In this document: positions 49,583 through 62,662 of the stretch, one piece after another
Layout: each line of letters opens with the position of its first letter
Numbering within the stretch: the stretch's first letter is position 1
Translations under genes and position numbers: made by a program
Assembly: GCA_013397865.1 (NCBI GenBank)
Contig: VZTI01003153.1
Coordinates: 571,894-635,893 of the forward strand
Origin: Struthidea cinerea
Lineage: Eukaryota; Chordata; Aves; Passeriformes; Corcoracidae
DNA: 64,000 bases
Direction of reading: 5' to 3'
Notes under the pieces: model-generated
Databases searched by the model: none
What the model saw: only the letters and a program-made list of their open reading frames with translations
Told to the model about the DNA's origin: nothing

Positions 49583-49624
49583 CCACTAAGTTTGGAAAAG
49601 CCCTATAAGGTCATCGAGTCCCAC
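49583..49624 (-). mobile_element. Possible CR1 3' tip, minus orientation
   Basis: The plus strand reads AGTTTGGAAAAGCCCTATAA then GGTCATCGAGTCCCACC, close to the reverse complement of the common CR1 terminus. Only about 40 bp match, so chance or a domesticated remnant is possible. It lies at the edge of the CpG island. Confidence 0.4.
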
Positions 49625-50141
49625 CGAAATAAGGCATTTTTCCCTCAGAAACGGAAAAGCGTCCTACTACATTGATAATGAACCGTTCCCACCTAGAGGG
49701 GGATGTATCTTACCTAACTATTTTAGATAACAGAAAACAGAAATCATCACTTTATATAAGTTATGGTCAACAGAAAGAAACAAGCACTTTCAGAGCCCGA
49801 TTCGTGTCGTGTATTTTAAATATCGCTGCATTGTCAGGTGTGTTTAAAATATAAATATTACATAATATAGTTGTATCTATGTAATAAGCACTCTGCTTTC
49901 CAAAAGAGTTCTGGACCCCTCATAATACTTTGATGTGGACAATGTTCCCCTCCCATACTCAGAGCATTTTTAAGAGATGGCATTGTAAGACTGACTGAAA
50001 TAAAAATACAGGGCACCTACTGTTTCCGTCCTGCCTGCAAGGCCTGCCTCACTTTCCTAGGAGAAAACTGTATCTTTTTTTACCTATGTTATTCTTGAAA
50101 CAATGGTAGAAACTATAAATAGTTTACAAGTCATTATTTAC

Positions 50142-50171
50142 TTTTACTGGATAAAATTTTACTGGATAAAG
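50142..50171. repeat. 15-bp direct duplication
   Basis: TTTTACTGGATAAAA is followed by TTTTACTGGATAAAG. A small tandem duplication in AT-rich intergenic DNA. Confidence 0.85.
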
Positions 50172-53100
50172 GCCTCACCTGTCTTTCTCCAGGTCTCCTG
50201 GATCTCCACATGACATCTTCCCCTTTCTACTCCAGCTATATAAGAAATACCCAACCTATCACCTGTTCTTTTTCCACTCCAGAAAGAAATCTTACCCTTT
50301 AGTTGAAGGTTTTATTGTTTTGCCCACCCTCCCAACGAAATTTACTTTTTAAAGTGAAATCAAACTAAAAAGTCCTTAAGGTTTTATATGGTACACTTTT
50401 TTATTGTAAGGCAGGAAAAAAAATAGAAATAACCGTCTGCTTTTAAATCCATTTATCCCTTTCTTTCAACAATTCATATTCTCATCTCACTTTCTATCTT
50501 TTCTAGTAGCCCTTATTCAGAGTAATTTTCTTCTGTCCCATGTATTTCCTGGACTGACTTTGAAAAGACTTCTCTGAGCTCTGCTTTTCTTTATAAACAC
50601 TCTCCCGGCTGCTATGTCCAGCCTTTGCTTTCTTAGTTCTGTAATTTTCACTCTTTCCAACTCCATCTTTGATCCATTTTGACTTCTTCACACTGAATTA
50701 GAACTATTTTGACTGAAATCTTCCTTCACCTGCAGAGCAATATTTTTCTTGTTCTTCTTGATCTACCATATTTCATTAACACCACTGCTTCCTGAGCCTC
50801 CTTTCCTGCTGGATTTCATTGCCTCTGTAATCATCTGCATCTCCCAGCACTGGTAATTTTCACTTCTTTTCTTCGATAAAAATCACTATCTCTCAGCTTT
50901 CTGTTCCACATTTTTCTCTGAGTTCTTTTCTTTTCCTGATGTCATTCATTACTTAAATTCATCTTTCTCAGTGTGTTCACTGAATTGCCCTTTCTCACAG
51001 GAATACCTCCCTTGTATCTAAGCCCATACACTATCACATATTCCCACTCCACACAAAGAAAACCAAAGTTTTGTCCTCCAAGGGTTTGTCCTCTTGATTT
51101 CCTTTCTCTGCCTATATTTTTTGTTACTCTAATGAGTTCCCCTGGACTTCCAATCCTTTGGATTTTCCATAGTCACCTAATTTTTGGTTCTTCATACAAC
51201 TCCAAGATTCCAAGTATTTCAAAACAGGTGTTATGCTAATACTGGCAAAGAACATAATGCAAACAACCTGCACACATTTTTCATAATATTGCCCCTTCCC
51301 AAACTTTCAGCTGGACTTGCAGCTATTGCAGCATTGGGTGGGACCTTCCATTTGTTCAGCTTGTCAAATCAGAAGAATATGAGATGAATTTGCTATTTTA
51401 AATCACAGCAATTTTAAACTTCTCTAGCAATAGAAAGTCAGATTACTGCATCAAATCATTAAAATTCACTGCAAAAGCGGTTTTCCACAAATAAAAAGTA
51501 CCCATTTATATGGGTAATTGTAATTATCCTTAAGGCTAAATCATTCTTTTTAACTAATTATGATACAAATCCAAGAATAAAGTGTAATTCCATCCACAGT
51601 ATGGAAGTGTAATGAAATGTGAAAAAAAGAGAAAGGTTAAGAATTAACTATAATAGGTTTACCAGAAGAAAATTGTTTTATAAATTTGGTCCTGTATAGC
51701 AAAGATAAAATTGCTGTGGCCCTGACCTGGGATGTGGAACATGGACTATTGGGTCTGTCTTCCTCTTCCCGACTGGAGTAAAAGTAACTTCGCTAAGGCA
51801 CAAGTTAGGGATGGCCACTGGATGCCTAAATCCTTTGGATGTTCTTTAAGCACAGAGCTTTTGATAGAAATGGGAAGAATCAGGCCATCCCATCCTCCCT
51901 CCCGCAAATGAATAAGCACTGAAAGCAGCTCCTGGACAGAGCCCCGGAGCTGTGCTTGGTGAAAGCAGGAGGACTTGGAAAATCCTTCCCAAGCTCAAGC
52001 AGATGTCAGGCAGGTGACCAGCTGTGCAGCACAGCCAAAACAAGAGTTTTTCTATGATGTGCCATGAAACAATGCACAGCGACAACTCTACAGAAAACTT
52101 GCCTGGAAGCAGTTTAGACACCTGTCAGTTCTAGTGGCCCCTGATAAGAAATGTTGTAGATCTCAGTATGGCATTGCACAGAGAGGCTGTTGTACTATCA
52201 GCAGTGCTACTAATCTCACACAGAAATAGCTTTCTTTGTTAACAATTTTTTGTCTTCAGAATGACCACTCCCAGAAGAAAAGACTACTCCCATGAGTCGC
52301 AAATTTTTCCTATTAAGTGCCTTCAAAATAAGCAGTGGAATTAAATTAATGAACATATTTTTTACTTCTTGATGTATTTCATGAGTCACCTGTCAAGAAA
52401 ATATTTAAATTCCAGTAATTAGACTATTTCTAACAAAAATTAATAGTTCCAATTTTGCATCATGTGTACGATCTCATTTACAAACCATAAGAGCAGAAAA
52501 CTAGATTGGAAAAGTACATTTTTGAACAAGAAAAATATGTTATTGAACACGAAAAATATCCCCTGTATTTGCCAGAAATAAATTCTGTCTTCTGCTCATG
52601 TCAGCACACAGAACTAAGTCAAATCGGCGGGCTGGTCTCACTGCTCAGGTGTGGAGCAAAGTGCTCACCTGTACTTAGCCTCAATATGGATTTGTCAGGT
52701 TATGAGGTAAAGCTCATCTGCATGAGCTGAGTGACAATGAAAGGAAGGGGAGCCCAAATAATACTCTGCAAGCTGCTGCCAGGCCCATCCCAGGGACCAT
52801 CAGCCCATCAAAGGTCCACCTCCACAAGCCAGTGGAGCACAGGGGCACACTGGCAGGTGAGAACCCAAACCAAGGTGCCACACAGGGCCTCCAAAGTGTC
52901 CAGGCAGAAGGAGAGCAGGATAAGGCCACTGGTGCTGTGCCTGTTGGTGAGAGTGCTCTGAGGTGATGTGACGTTGGCCATGTACACGTGTGTCCACAAG
53001 AGTCCACAATGATGTGAACCTGTGCTAGAAACACACCCCTGATCTCTTAACTACGAGAACTCTGTACAGAGAACTTCATGAGCATGTTTCCAGAAAAACT

Positions 53101-54129
53101 GTAAAGTGATCTAAATTTTGTAATGGGTGCTCCTTGCATGAGGTGAAAGCCCACTGAGCTGACAAGAGTTGTGCAATTAGTCTTTGCTTGCATAAATGCC
53201 TTATTTGTGTGCACAAATGATTATATGAAAAATTCATACACACCTACAATATCATATTTAGGCATAACTGCTTGTGAAAAAACAACAGCTCAATTTTTTA
53301 TCTTGTGGTAATTAAATTCGGAGCTTAGATTAAATTGTATATTTGTTTTAGTCCAGTGAGCAGAAGGCTTTCTGAGTCCGTTGTTAATAACACATACTTG
53401 TTTGGTAGCAGCTGGCTCTCTAGATGTTACTTTTCCAACAAAATACATCTTCACAAAGTACCTAGTGTTTTACAGAAAGCTGATGTTAGTTTCAATGTGC
53501 CTGGAAAGTTGTTGAAAATCCCAGAAGGCATGCTGCCTGCATTATCTCCATTCCCATTTCTTAACGTGAGTAAGATCCGCTTTTTAATCTGAATCAAAAC
53601 AGGTACACAGAGGGCTCTGTTTTGGCTTGAGCTGTCTATGCATTTTTCCTCTTTCCTTCAGTGGGACTGCTTGCAATGGCAAATATGATTTATAATTAAA
53701 AACTTTCTTATTATCTGTACAGCAACACTGAATCCTAAAAGGCTCCCTTGAAACTGGTAGTTTCATTTTCGATTTTCTTCTAATTCCAGAACTGCACTGA
53801 GAATCCCTTGTCATTTGCTTGACACTTTTCTTTTTAACAGAATAGTTACAAGTTTGTTTGGTTGTTTTTTTTTTTTTTTTGCAAGTGCCAAGTAACAAGT
53901 TATACCTTTACTATAACTGTGCATAAATGAGCAGGTGGGAGAATGCTCTCATTAACACATCTTAATATGAGGACAATTTTGTCAGAAGTGAGACATAGTG
54001 TTAGAAGAGGGGATATACTCCTTTGTGTTACCTGCTAAGGAATGCAAAAGGTTCATTCACCTTTACAAATAAATTCTTTCCTTCTATCTTCCCCTCAGAC
54101 TGCCAATAACCACCTCTATATAAATTACA

Positions 54130-54184
54130 CATATATATATACAAACATACTTAAATATATATACATATATAAATATATATATAA
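54130..54184. repeat. AT-dinucleotide-rich microsatellite
   Basis: Imperfect (AT)n with interspersed AC and AAAT, for example ACATATATATATAC and AAATATATATATAAA. Intergenic. Confidence 0.9.
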
Positions 54185-55782
54185 AACTTTATAACACTTT
54201 CTTAATGAGTTTTGGACCTGACTGTATTACACTAGGAAAGAAGAATGCAAGTCTTCCCAGTGTTCTGGAAAAGAACAAATAATTTGCCACAACTAAAATG
54301 TGATACTAAAATTTATAGACTCCATTCTTTGCACCTCAAGAGAAGTCTTTGTTTCTGCTCCAACTAAGATACCTACCAATTTCTGTGTATTTTCTGAGTT
54401 TGAGACAAAATGTTTGTGAAACGTGGTGGATAATTATCCCTGTAGCCCTTCTTTGTAGCTTGTCAAGATTTACATCATTTATAGGCTTTCCATTGGGATA
54501 AATTAGTATCAGCGAACCAGTGGAGAATGAAAATTTTCATTTGAGCCTGGGCTTTCATTCATGCAGGCTTGAAAAAAAGCTAATGAAAGATGGAGTTACT
54601 AAAATGAATTTTTCTAGAAATGAACAAACTTGGCATTACTTGTGCCAAATCTTTTTTATGTTATTCAAAGAACGCTAACACTTGTATTTATTTTTACATT
54701 AGTAATGCATAAATGCAGAAAAAGGCAACTAAAGTTGGTGGCATTGCAGAGCATATTACAGAACAGTGTGAAGAGTGAGCCCGGGTACTGCTCCGAGATG
54801 ATCTCCAGTATTCATTTATGGCTTTGTGCTTGCAAGTAGAGTGAAAACCCTTAATTTGTGCTGATTAAACATTGACACACACATTGACATTACATCGCTC
54901 TCTTTCTGTAGGTTGTCCAGATAGTTAAATATTTCCTTTACTCATCCAGAAAGAGGAGTGGACAGAAGACACTTGCCTGAGGATGTGTCACTATGCTCAC
55001 ACAGAAGCTCCAGTGTCTCGGGGGTGACCTGTGCTGATCTTTCTGTGAACAGTCTATTAAAAGTGGCTGGTTTTCCACAGGTTCTCCTGACTCAGTTAAC
55101 CCACTGCTGGCTTGGTGCAGGCAGTGACTCAGGGCACCTGTTCTGGAGCAGAGACAGAGGGCAGCAGCTACCCGAGCCCACCTGTGCCACCAGGGAAATT
55201 CATGTGTAGCCGTGGGGTCTTAGTGCTAAAACCTTTTGAAAAATATTTCATTGTTGACATATTTTCACAGCAACTGCATCATCTTCAGAGCAGTTCCTCC
55301 AACTTACCAAGTGTAAGGCCAGAAGGCCACTTAGATTAACCTCCCATATGGAGCACTGGGAGCACAGCTGATCTTTGTTTGTGCCTAGAAGCAGCCCCAG
55401 CCTGGGAGCACATTTCTGCTTTATTGCCTTCCCAAATGCTGAAGCTTAGAGAAGCATTTTCAGGGTGGCTGAAAGACAGGTGTCTGCACATCCTTAAATG
55501 CAGACACAGGTAGACAGTTATCTGCCTGTGATACGGTACAAACAGAGAAGCTGAATGTATTTGTCACCTGTTTGTGGCTGCAGCTTTGGGAAGCTCCCAG
55601 TGCTTAGACATGGATGTGACTGCACTATGCAGACAAGTAGTTACTGCTGCTGGATTGAACTCTCATTTTCTTTTTCTGTGGAAGGAACCTGATTTCTATT
55701 TCTCACATAGTTTCAAATGAAATGAGGAACTTACACTGACATTCTTGAAAAATATGTTCTGACAGCATTCTTATAACAGCCT

Positions 55783-55995
55783 CGAGGCCAGAAGAAACCA
55801 GTAGGTCTTCCAGTCAGTTTTTCTTATAATTTTCCCTTAAATTTAACCCCAAATACTCCTTCTCTGAGCTAAGGTAATATTGAGTCTTGATCTGAAGACA
55901 TCAAGAGATGAATTCGCCGTTGCTTTTAACTGATCAATCTTAACAGGACCTCGGAGCCATCTTAATTAATTAGATTAATATCTAGAACTTGCCTC
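55783..55995 (+). mobile_element. Ancient amniote CR1/L3-like interspersed repeat fragment
   Basis: Contains GGCCAGAAGAAACCAGTAGG, a run resembling ATCTAGTCTGACC, and GTCTTGATCTGAAGACATCA followed by AGAGATG, the hallmark of an old repeat found across reptile and bird genomes. It is strongly decayed. Family assignment is from memory of the consensus, so the exact name is uncertain. Confidence 0.5.
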
Positions 55996-56712
55996 TTTAG
56001 TATGTCAGGCAGGAAACATTATGAAATGAGACATTTGTTACTTAAGTCCCTAATTGTCTGCCACTCTTGAATGCAAAAAATAAAAGAAGTTATTATTTGA
56101 TATCTAGAGCATGTCTGTTTAATTGAGCTCAATTATCAAGTACTAACCAGGAGTTGGGATTCAGACTAACAGATGTCACTGTCAGGACTTTCTCATTAGA
56201 GCCTAAGCTGAGGACAAATGCAGGTAAACTGCTTATTCTCTCAAGCCAGTTCTGGCTCTAATTCTCTTTTTTGGCTTACAGGAAGCTTTCAGGAAAATAA
56301 AGGCTCTGTAAGCCCCAAATGTTTTGGTTAGTTGAAAGATATGCTCTGTGGTATGCCGGAGCTCCCTCAACAGGAGCAGATAGATCTCTGAACCAGGAAA
56401 GCCTACAATCCGTTTATGTCTCCAGGTCTAAATCCTCTGTGAACTGGCTGAGGCCAAGGAAGGTTTAAGTTCGAAGTGTGGCTCCTTCAGCGTTTAGTAA
56501 GGCCTTTCACCTCTACCATATCCCTGAGACCTCTACAGCCCAGTCAAATATGGTTAAAAATGCCCAGGAATTGGGAAAACAGGACAAATGCCATACCACC
56601 CACAAGAAACTGTGATCACATTGAACCCCTTCAAGACACAAGGCTACAAAGAAGTGATTTCTTTTTCTTTTGGCCCAGTACAAGCCAAACTTGTTACTTC
56701 TCCTCTGTGCTT

Positions 56713-56752
56713 AAAGGACCATCCTCCTCCTCAAAGGACCATCCTCCTCCTT
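56713..56752. repeat. 20-bp direct duplication
   Basis: AAAGGACCATCCTCCTCCTC is followed at once by the same 20 bp with one change at the last base. It looks like a recent tandem duplication. Confidence 0.93.
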
Positions 56753-59700
56753 CATCACTGAGGCATCTGCCATATTCATGTCAATGCTGGCCATTTTTAC
56801 TCTTTGATACTGTGGCAGGTACTCTCAGATACCAGTTTAATCTTTGAAGAAGCCACCGAAAAGGTCTCTGGGTTTATTTAGAGCTGGCTCTATTCCCTGC
56901 ATAAATTAGAGCAGCCTCAGGATCCCAGGACTTCCCACATCTGACTTCTCAGTGTTGCAAATGGAAGAAGAAATTGTGGCATGAGGCAGCAAGCACCAAA
57001 GCTGTAATAATCTTCCTTCAGGGAGTCAATTACATTTGCTGTTTGCCTTATGGCACACGTAGGTGATTACTGTGTGAGGGCCAGGGTGCATTTGTTTAAT
57101 GTATTCTTGAACTCTTATTACATTTTCCGCTCATCTTGCTAGAGCTTTATCTTCAATTACACTCCTTTCCATATGCCCCAAGCTGTTATTTGTTGTAAGA
57201 CCAACCTGACCCTCTTATATCCAAAATGTCACTGAATTAAATCAAATTTTTATACTTTTCAACTTGAACAGTTATCTCTCGATGCACATAACAAACAGAT
57301 AATGAGATCTACATTTTATTAGACACAGTGGAACTCGCTGATGTTTAACTATTAGGCAGAACCATTTTGCTGCTCAGTTACAATTACATTATTTTTCTCT
57401 ATGGCTGGAGAGCTGTCAATTGATTTAATTCATTCTAAATGCATAGCATAATATTTTCCTCAGTGTTGTCTGCATTCAGACAACTGGATACATTTCTACA
57501 CTTTTTTCCTAAAAGGGAAGGGACTTCCCTGTAGTTACATTTCTCTACAGTCTAATCTTTTTGCCTCAAAATTTTGTGACAATTTTCCCTAGCTTTGTCT
57601 CTGAACCAGGGATGCTTCAAGATCCCATTCTTAGCTTTAAGCATATCCTCAAACCCTGCTCATTTCGATAGGACGAAAGCACATACTTGAAATTAAACAG
57701 TCGTGAACGAGGATGAGTTCCTGAAATAAGTCCAGCTTAAAAATGCCCCACTGGCCATGTTCCAAAGGCTGACATGCCCACCATCGAGCTGTAGTGCCCT
57801 GACATCCTGTGCTTTATAGTACATGCTCATAATTTATGATTCACACTGTGCTCATAATGATGAAATGATAACAGCATCAAAGTGGGATCTAATCAGTGCA
57901 AATATTTAGGTCCATCACAGGCCATGGGAAGATCCGCTCTCTCCCCAGAAGGGCCCAGATACCACGTGATTCTCCTGCGTGCTGGGAGCTGACTCACAGA
58001 GTCATAAATAATCCAGTTGGCAAATATCAGAAGGTTACATACCCTCCCTGGTTCTGTGTGCGTACCCCTGCTCTGGCTCGGTGCAAGGGGAGGAAGAGAG
58101 ACATGCAGGGAGGTGGGTCTAACCCCCTTTACATTTTAAGCCAATAAGAACAGAAGGATATATGTCATAATTTACTGCATCTAAATTTGTGGAGGGTAAT
58201 TTCTCATAATAGGCTGCCTTGATTGCTTACTGAACATACCTTGGAGACTGGTCTTGCTTTTGTACAGCAAAAGCATGTCTCTCTTCACTCGAAAGGATAA
58301 AGGATATAAAAGATAGTAGAGGAGTATTATTATTCAGATAAAGAAAAGAAAGCTTGTTTCAGATAGGGATGTCTTCTTGAGATTTACTAAGCAGTCCACA
58401 GGATTTAGATATCTACATTTTAGACATCTCAGTTTAATACAGAAAAAAATCTTATTACATTTCAAAATAATAATTCTCCTTGAAATGAATGGAAGAGACT
58501 CATCCAAAGCCATAGATTGCTTCAGAAAATCTATTTCCTCACCTATTTCACTGACATTCACGGAAAGCAGCTGCCATAAATTTTTATAATAAAGGCCGGG
58601 CATATGGATGGCTAACTCTGTTTGCACAGCCTCAGCCTGTACAGTAAACCTCACCCCTGCAGAACAGTCCAGCTGGTTGTTTATCAGTAATTGTTTGCAA
58701 GATGCACCCTGAGGAACCTGCTGTGGTTCTCCATGGCCCATGGTGCTCTTTTGTAACACTTGTCATTAATCTGAGGCTGTAATGTGGTATTTAATGGGGC
58801 AGGCCTCTCACCAGGCAGGAGGGATTACCTGGGACAAGGACATCAGGATTTATGGTTCCTTACAGTCACAGCTGTCATAAAACCAGAAAACCTCCTTGAA
58901 ATGAAGAACAGGCACTGTGGAACCATTTGTCTTTGTGCAACTTCCTCACAACGTGTCAAGCCCAGGACTCCGCCTGCAGCCTCCCATCAAGATGTGGCCG
59001 TACTGCAGAAGGGATGATGGCAGGAGAAGGACTGAGCACCAGCAGCCAGACTGGCTGGAGTGATACCAAAACTGGAGGGATGGGAAGCACATGTGTGTGG
59101 GCAGCTCTGCAAGACTGAAACTACTGCTAGGAGTCAAAGCCAAGGGACAGGAGATACCATATGTGTGAGTGTTGGACGGAAGGCTTTAAAACGTGAAAAT
59201 CTTGGTGGGGTTTGCATTTTTTTTCTATTAAATTCTTAGATGTGGTTACGGTTGCACTTATAACTCTACTGCCAAGTCAGTTGCTAGTGGTGATGTAGTA
59301 AAAGCTGCCTATGTTAACTATTCTAGTGCTCAGGAAAACACAGAAGAAAGGAGAGACAGGAGCATACAATGTAGATGCTGAAATGTGGAGAGGAAGAAGG
59401 ACACTGACAGTCTGCCCAGAAAGTTCTGAAGTTGTATCAGGTCAGATGAGGAGTCCTTTTAAAAACCAGTGATTTCTTTGTTTCCAAAGTGAGATTCAGC
59501 TTTTAAATACATAAGCCACCTTCTGTGCAAATGACTTTAATGAAGACACCACATTAAGTATGCTCGTATGAAACCCTGAATAATTCACTAGTGCCAAAAT
59601 GGAAGGTTTTTACTTAATTTACACCAAAATCCTGATAAAATCAGAAAAAAAATGCTTCAGTCAAAAACTGAAAGCAGAAGGTAACCACAGAAGAAGCAGA

Positions 59701-62662
59701 AAAAGTGGAAACTACAAAAGGATCAACCAGCTGAGCATGTCTAACCAGGTCCCTTGCCTTTCAGGTCAGTCTCCACAGGGACAAGAATTACATGATTCAT
59801 TGCTTCTAAAGGGAGAAGAGGGCTCTGAAAGGAGAAGCTCACTAGTGACAGATGCCAGCAGCTCCCTCCAAGCCTAGTGGCTTCACCACGTGACAAGGCA
59901 CGGGTGGGCACACAGCTGTACCCCAGGGTGACTCAGAGATGCTGGCCTCAGCCCCTCTTGCTGGATAGGTTTTCCCACCACCAGCCCTTGCATGAGCGTG
60001 CTCCCAGTGTCACACATCATGTCCCCAAAGTGAGAGCTGAGCATGTCGCACTAGGGTGCTGCTGCAGTTCACACACCACTGGGCCACCACCTCTGAGCTA
60101 CAGTCTACCAACTTTGACTCACAGATCAGCAGCCAAAAAAAAATCTGCTGTTTTTAATAAAATGCAGTGCTAGACAATTAAGAAAGGTCTGACAACATTT
60201 TGCTGTTATAGCAGTGAATACTGGTTGTTAAAAATAATGATGCTACTAATAAAAATGCTTGTGAGAAACAGAGAGACATTTAGACACATTTATACAACCA
60301 CTTCTATCCCATGGGTTCAGAAAATTTTATAGCAGTAGCAAGAAGCCTGCTTGATCAGGTGCTTGCTGGGGTAGAAAGGACCAAAACAAAATATTTCTAA
60401 CATGATACTGTCAAATTCTATGAGAGAAATTATGTTTGGGGACCATTAAAAATGGTTTGTTCAAATAGCTGGAAATGTCTGTGATCCAGGGGCAAGCTCT
60501 TTATCAGCCTACAGGAGACACCTGCAATTCTTTTCTTGCAAAGACACGGGAGCAGACTCATTTTAGCTGCAGACAGAAAGTGTGTGGTCACAAACTACCA
60601 TTTGAATTTTTCTAACTTGTAAGTAGTTCCTCTTATTTGTATGAACCTCTCACTCACTTAAATAGCAACACAGATATGAAATATAAATAAGCAAAATGCC
60701 ACAGCTTTCGTATTTTCTCTAATGACCTGCCATGCGGCATGGCTTGAAAATAGTGGGAATTCACCTTACTTGAATTAAGAGCCGTTCTGCTGATCTGCAT
60801 GACCTGGGCAGGCTGCAGCAGGGAAACATCCAGCTAGGCCAAATAATCAGGGGAAAGAAAATATTCCACAGCTGGAAGGAAGCAGCATGTGAATATGAAT
60901 CTGAGACACTCAACAGCAATACCCAAGCTGAGAAAGCTGTACAGCTATGGCAGTGCTTCCTTTGGCAGGTTGGGATGTGACTGTGGCTGTTCAGATATCT
61001 CCAGGGAAGGAGGCAGCAACCAAAGGCCTGTAAGGAAATCTGGCTGAGTGGAAGAGAAAAGACATCCCTTGATGATGGCATCAGTTTAATTTTTGCACCT
61101 ATTACCAACCAGTTACAATAACGAAACTAGTCTTGAATGCTAAAGTGAGAGGAGGGTTGGGAATAAGGAGCTCCAACCAATGGAAGTGGGTTGCCCCACT
61201 TCCCCCACTGAGCATGGAAACACACTGACAAGGAGTCGAAGGGAGTGTAATGGGGGTGAAAGTAGGTATATGAAAAAAAGTTGAAGAACTTCTGGCTCAG
61301 AAAACAGTTTAGAGTGATTTCTGTTCTTAATGTGGAAAATGGATCCTAAAACCTTTTGCCTCTTAGCTCGAAAGAGTATTTCCAGACTGGATGGATTAAT
61401 GTAAATAAAGATTCAGAAACCTGCCACCTGCAAGGCAGCAGAAAGGTAACCTGGAAAACACCATACAACAGAAAAACTCATGTTCAGCCTCACATTGTAA
61501 CAGCCTTCCCTATAGCTTCACACCTATGCAAATTATCTGTCACAATGCATAAAGCTCAAGATAAACAAACCTCTTCCACAACTTGGCATACGGAAAAAGG
61601 GTCTGAACTGAAATGGTAATTGAGTTTTAGAGACCCATCCATTTGCTGTCATCGTGCCATCTGTCTCCCCGGCAGAGTCCTGACAGCTTGCATTGGCAGC
61701 TTTGATTGCCAAAGCTCATGTATTAAGTTAGATTTACCTAGTCTTCCCACACACAGTTTATTTTTCTATGGCCCTGCTATTCTAGATGATTCACAGAACT
61801 GCAGGATACTCTGTACTCCCAGAAGCATAATATATTTTGGTATTTTTAAACTTTTTTTTTTAGCCAGAAATATGGATAATATTCTATTGTGGCTTTTAAG
61901 CCACCTGTAGTCACCAAGTTCCTCAGAGTCCAGAGGAAGACTTACTTCTAAGGGACTGACCATGGGTAACAGAGATCACAGGTGCTGGTATATGCCTGTG
62001 TGAAGTATTTGTTACCATCAGAGTAATAAATGAAAACTGCAGGTGCCTTATGAGGGCAGAACCTTCCAAGGCAGGCTCCAAGTTATTGCATTACTGTCAT
62101 AACTGCTTACTGCAAAGCACCTTTGACTAAAAACCAATATGATGCCTAGCATAACTCTGCTGACTCCCCTGAAATTACACAGATGATTAATGTCATCCCT
62201 TAAGGTATGAAAGAAGAGATAAAATTATTTGCATTTCATGTCTTTACCCAGAATGGAACTTTAACTGCGGCAGTGAATGATGTGGGAGTTGCCCTCAGAC
62301 TTTATTAAGTTACATTCCAGCTGGTCCTCTGACCATGAACACGTTTTTCACTATGCAAGAACAAAGGGTTTAATTCCAGCAGGAGTTAATTCATGTTGGG
62401 CAGAAGACAGAAACACTCCTGGCAGTCCATTTACTGAGACATACACAGCAGTGCAAGGTACCAGAGTCCATCCCGCCTTTAGGCCAAAGGGATTGTGGCC
62501 ACATCCAAAAGACACAAGCACTGAGGCACCACTGACTTTACATAAGAGAGGACTATGCTCTAGGCAAGGCAAGAGGCTGCTCTGTTGAACAGCTTTTGTT
62601 CTTGTTCTGCTTTGTTCCTGTTGCAGAATTAAATAACGTTTTAGTTATGTCACTGAAGTTAT

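Larger units (their letters stand above)
49625..62662. other. Upstream intergenic region, no gene seen
   Basis: AT-rich DNA upstream of PAXIP1. In mammals HTR5A lies on this side, but none of its transmembrane or N-terminal motifs occur here. From about 50.2 to 51.2 kb the plus strand is notably pyrimidine-rich. An old repeat fragment lies near 55.8 kb. No convincing exon was found. Confidence 0.6.

Noticed and set aside
52506..52730. Frame with repeated Glu-Lys-Tyr (EKYIFEQEKYVIEHEKY)
   Set aside because: Caused by a local 18-bp near-duplication in AT-rich DNA; no further protein features.
49625..62662. Search for HTR5A, the upstream neighbour of PAXIP1 in mammals
   Set aside because: No GPCR transmembrane motifs (for example a DRY-type or NPxxY segment in context) were found; the gene probably lies beyond the window.
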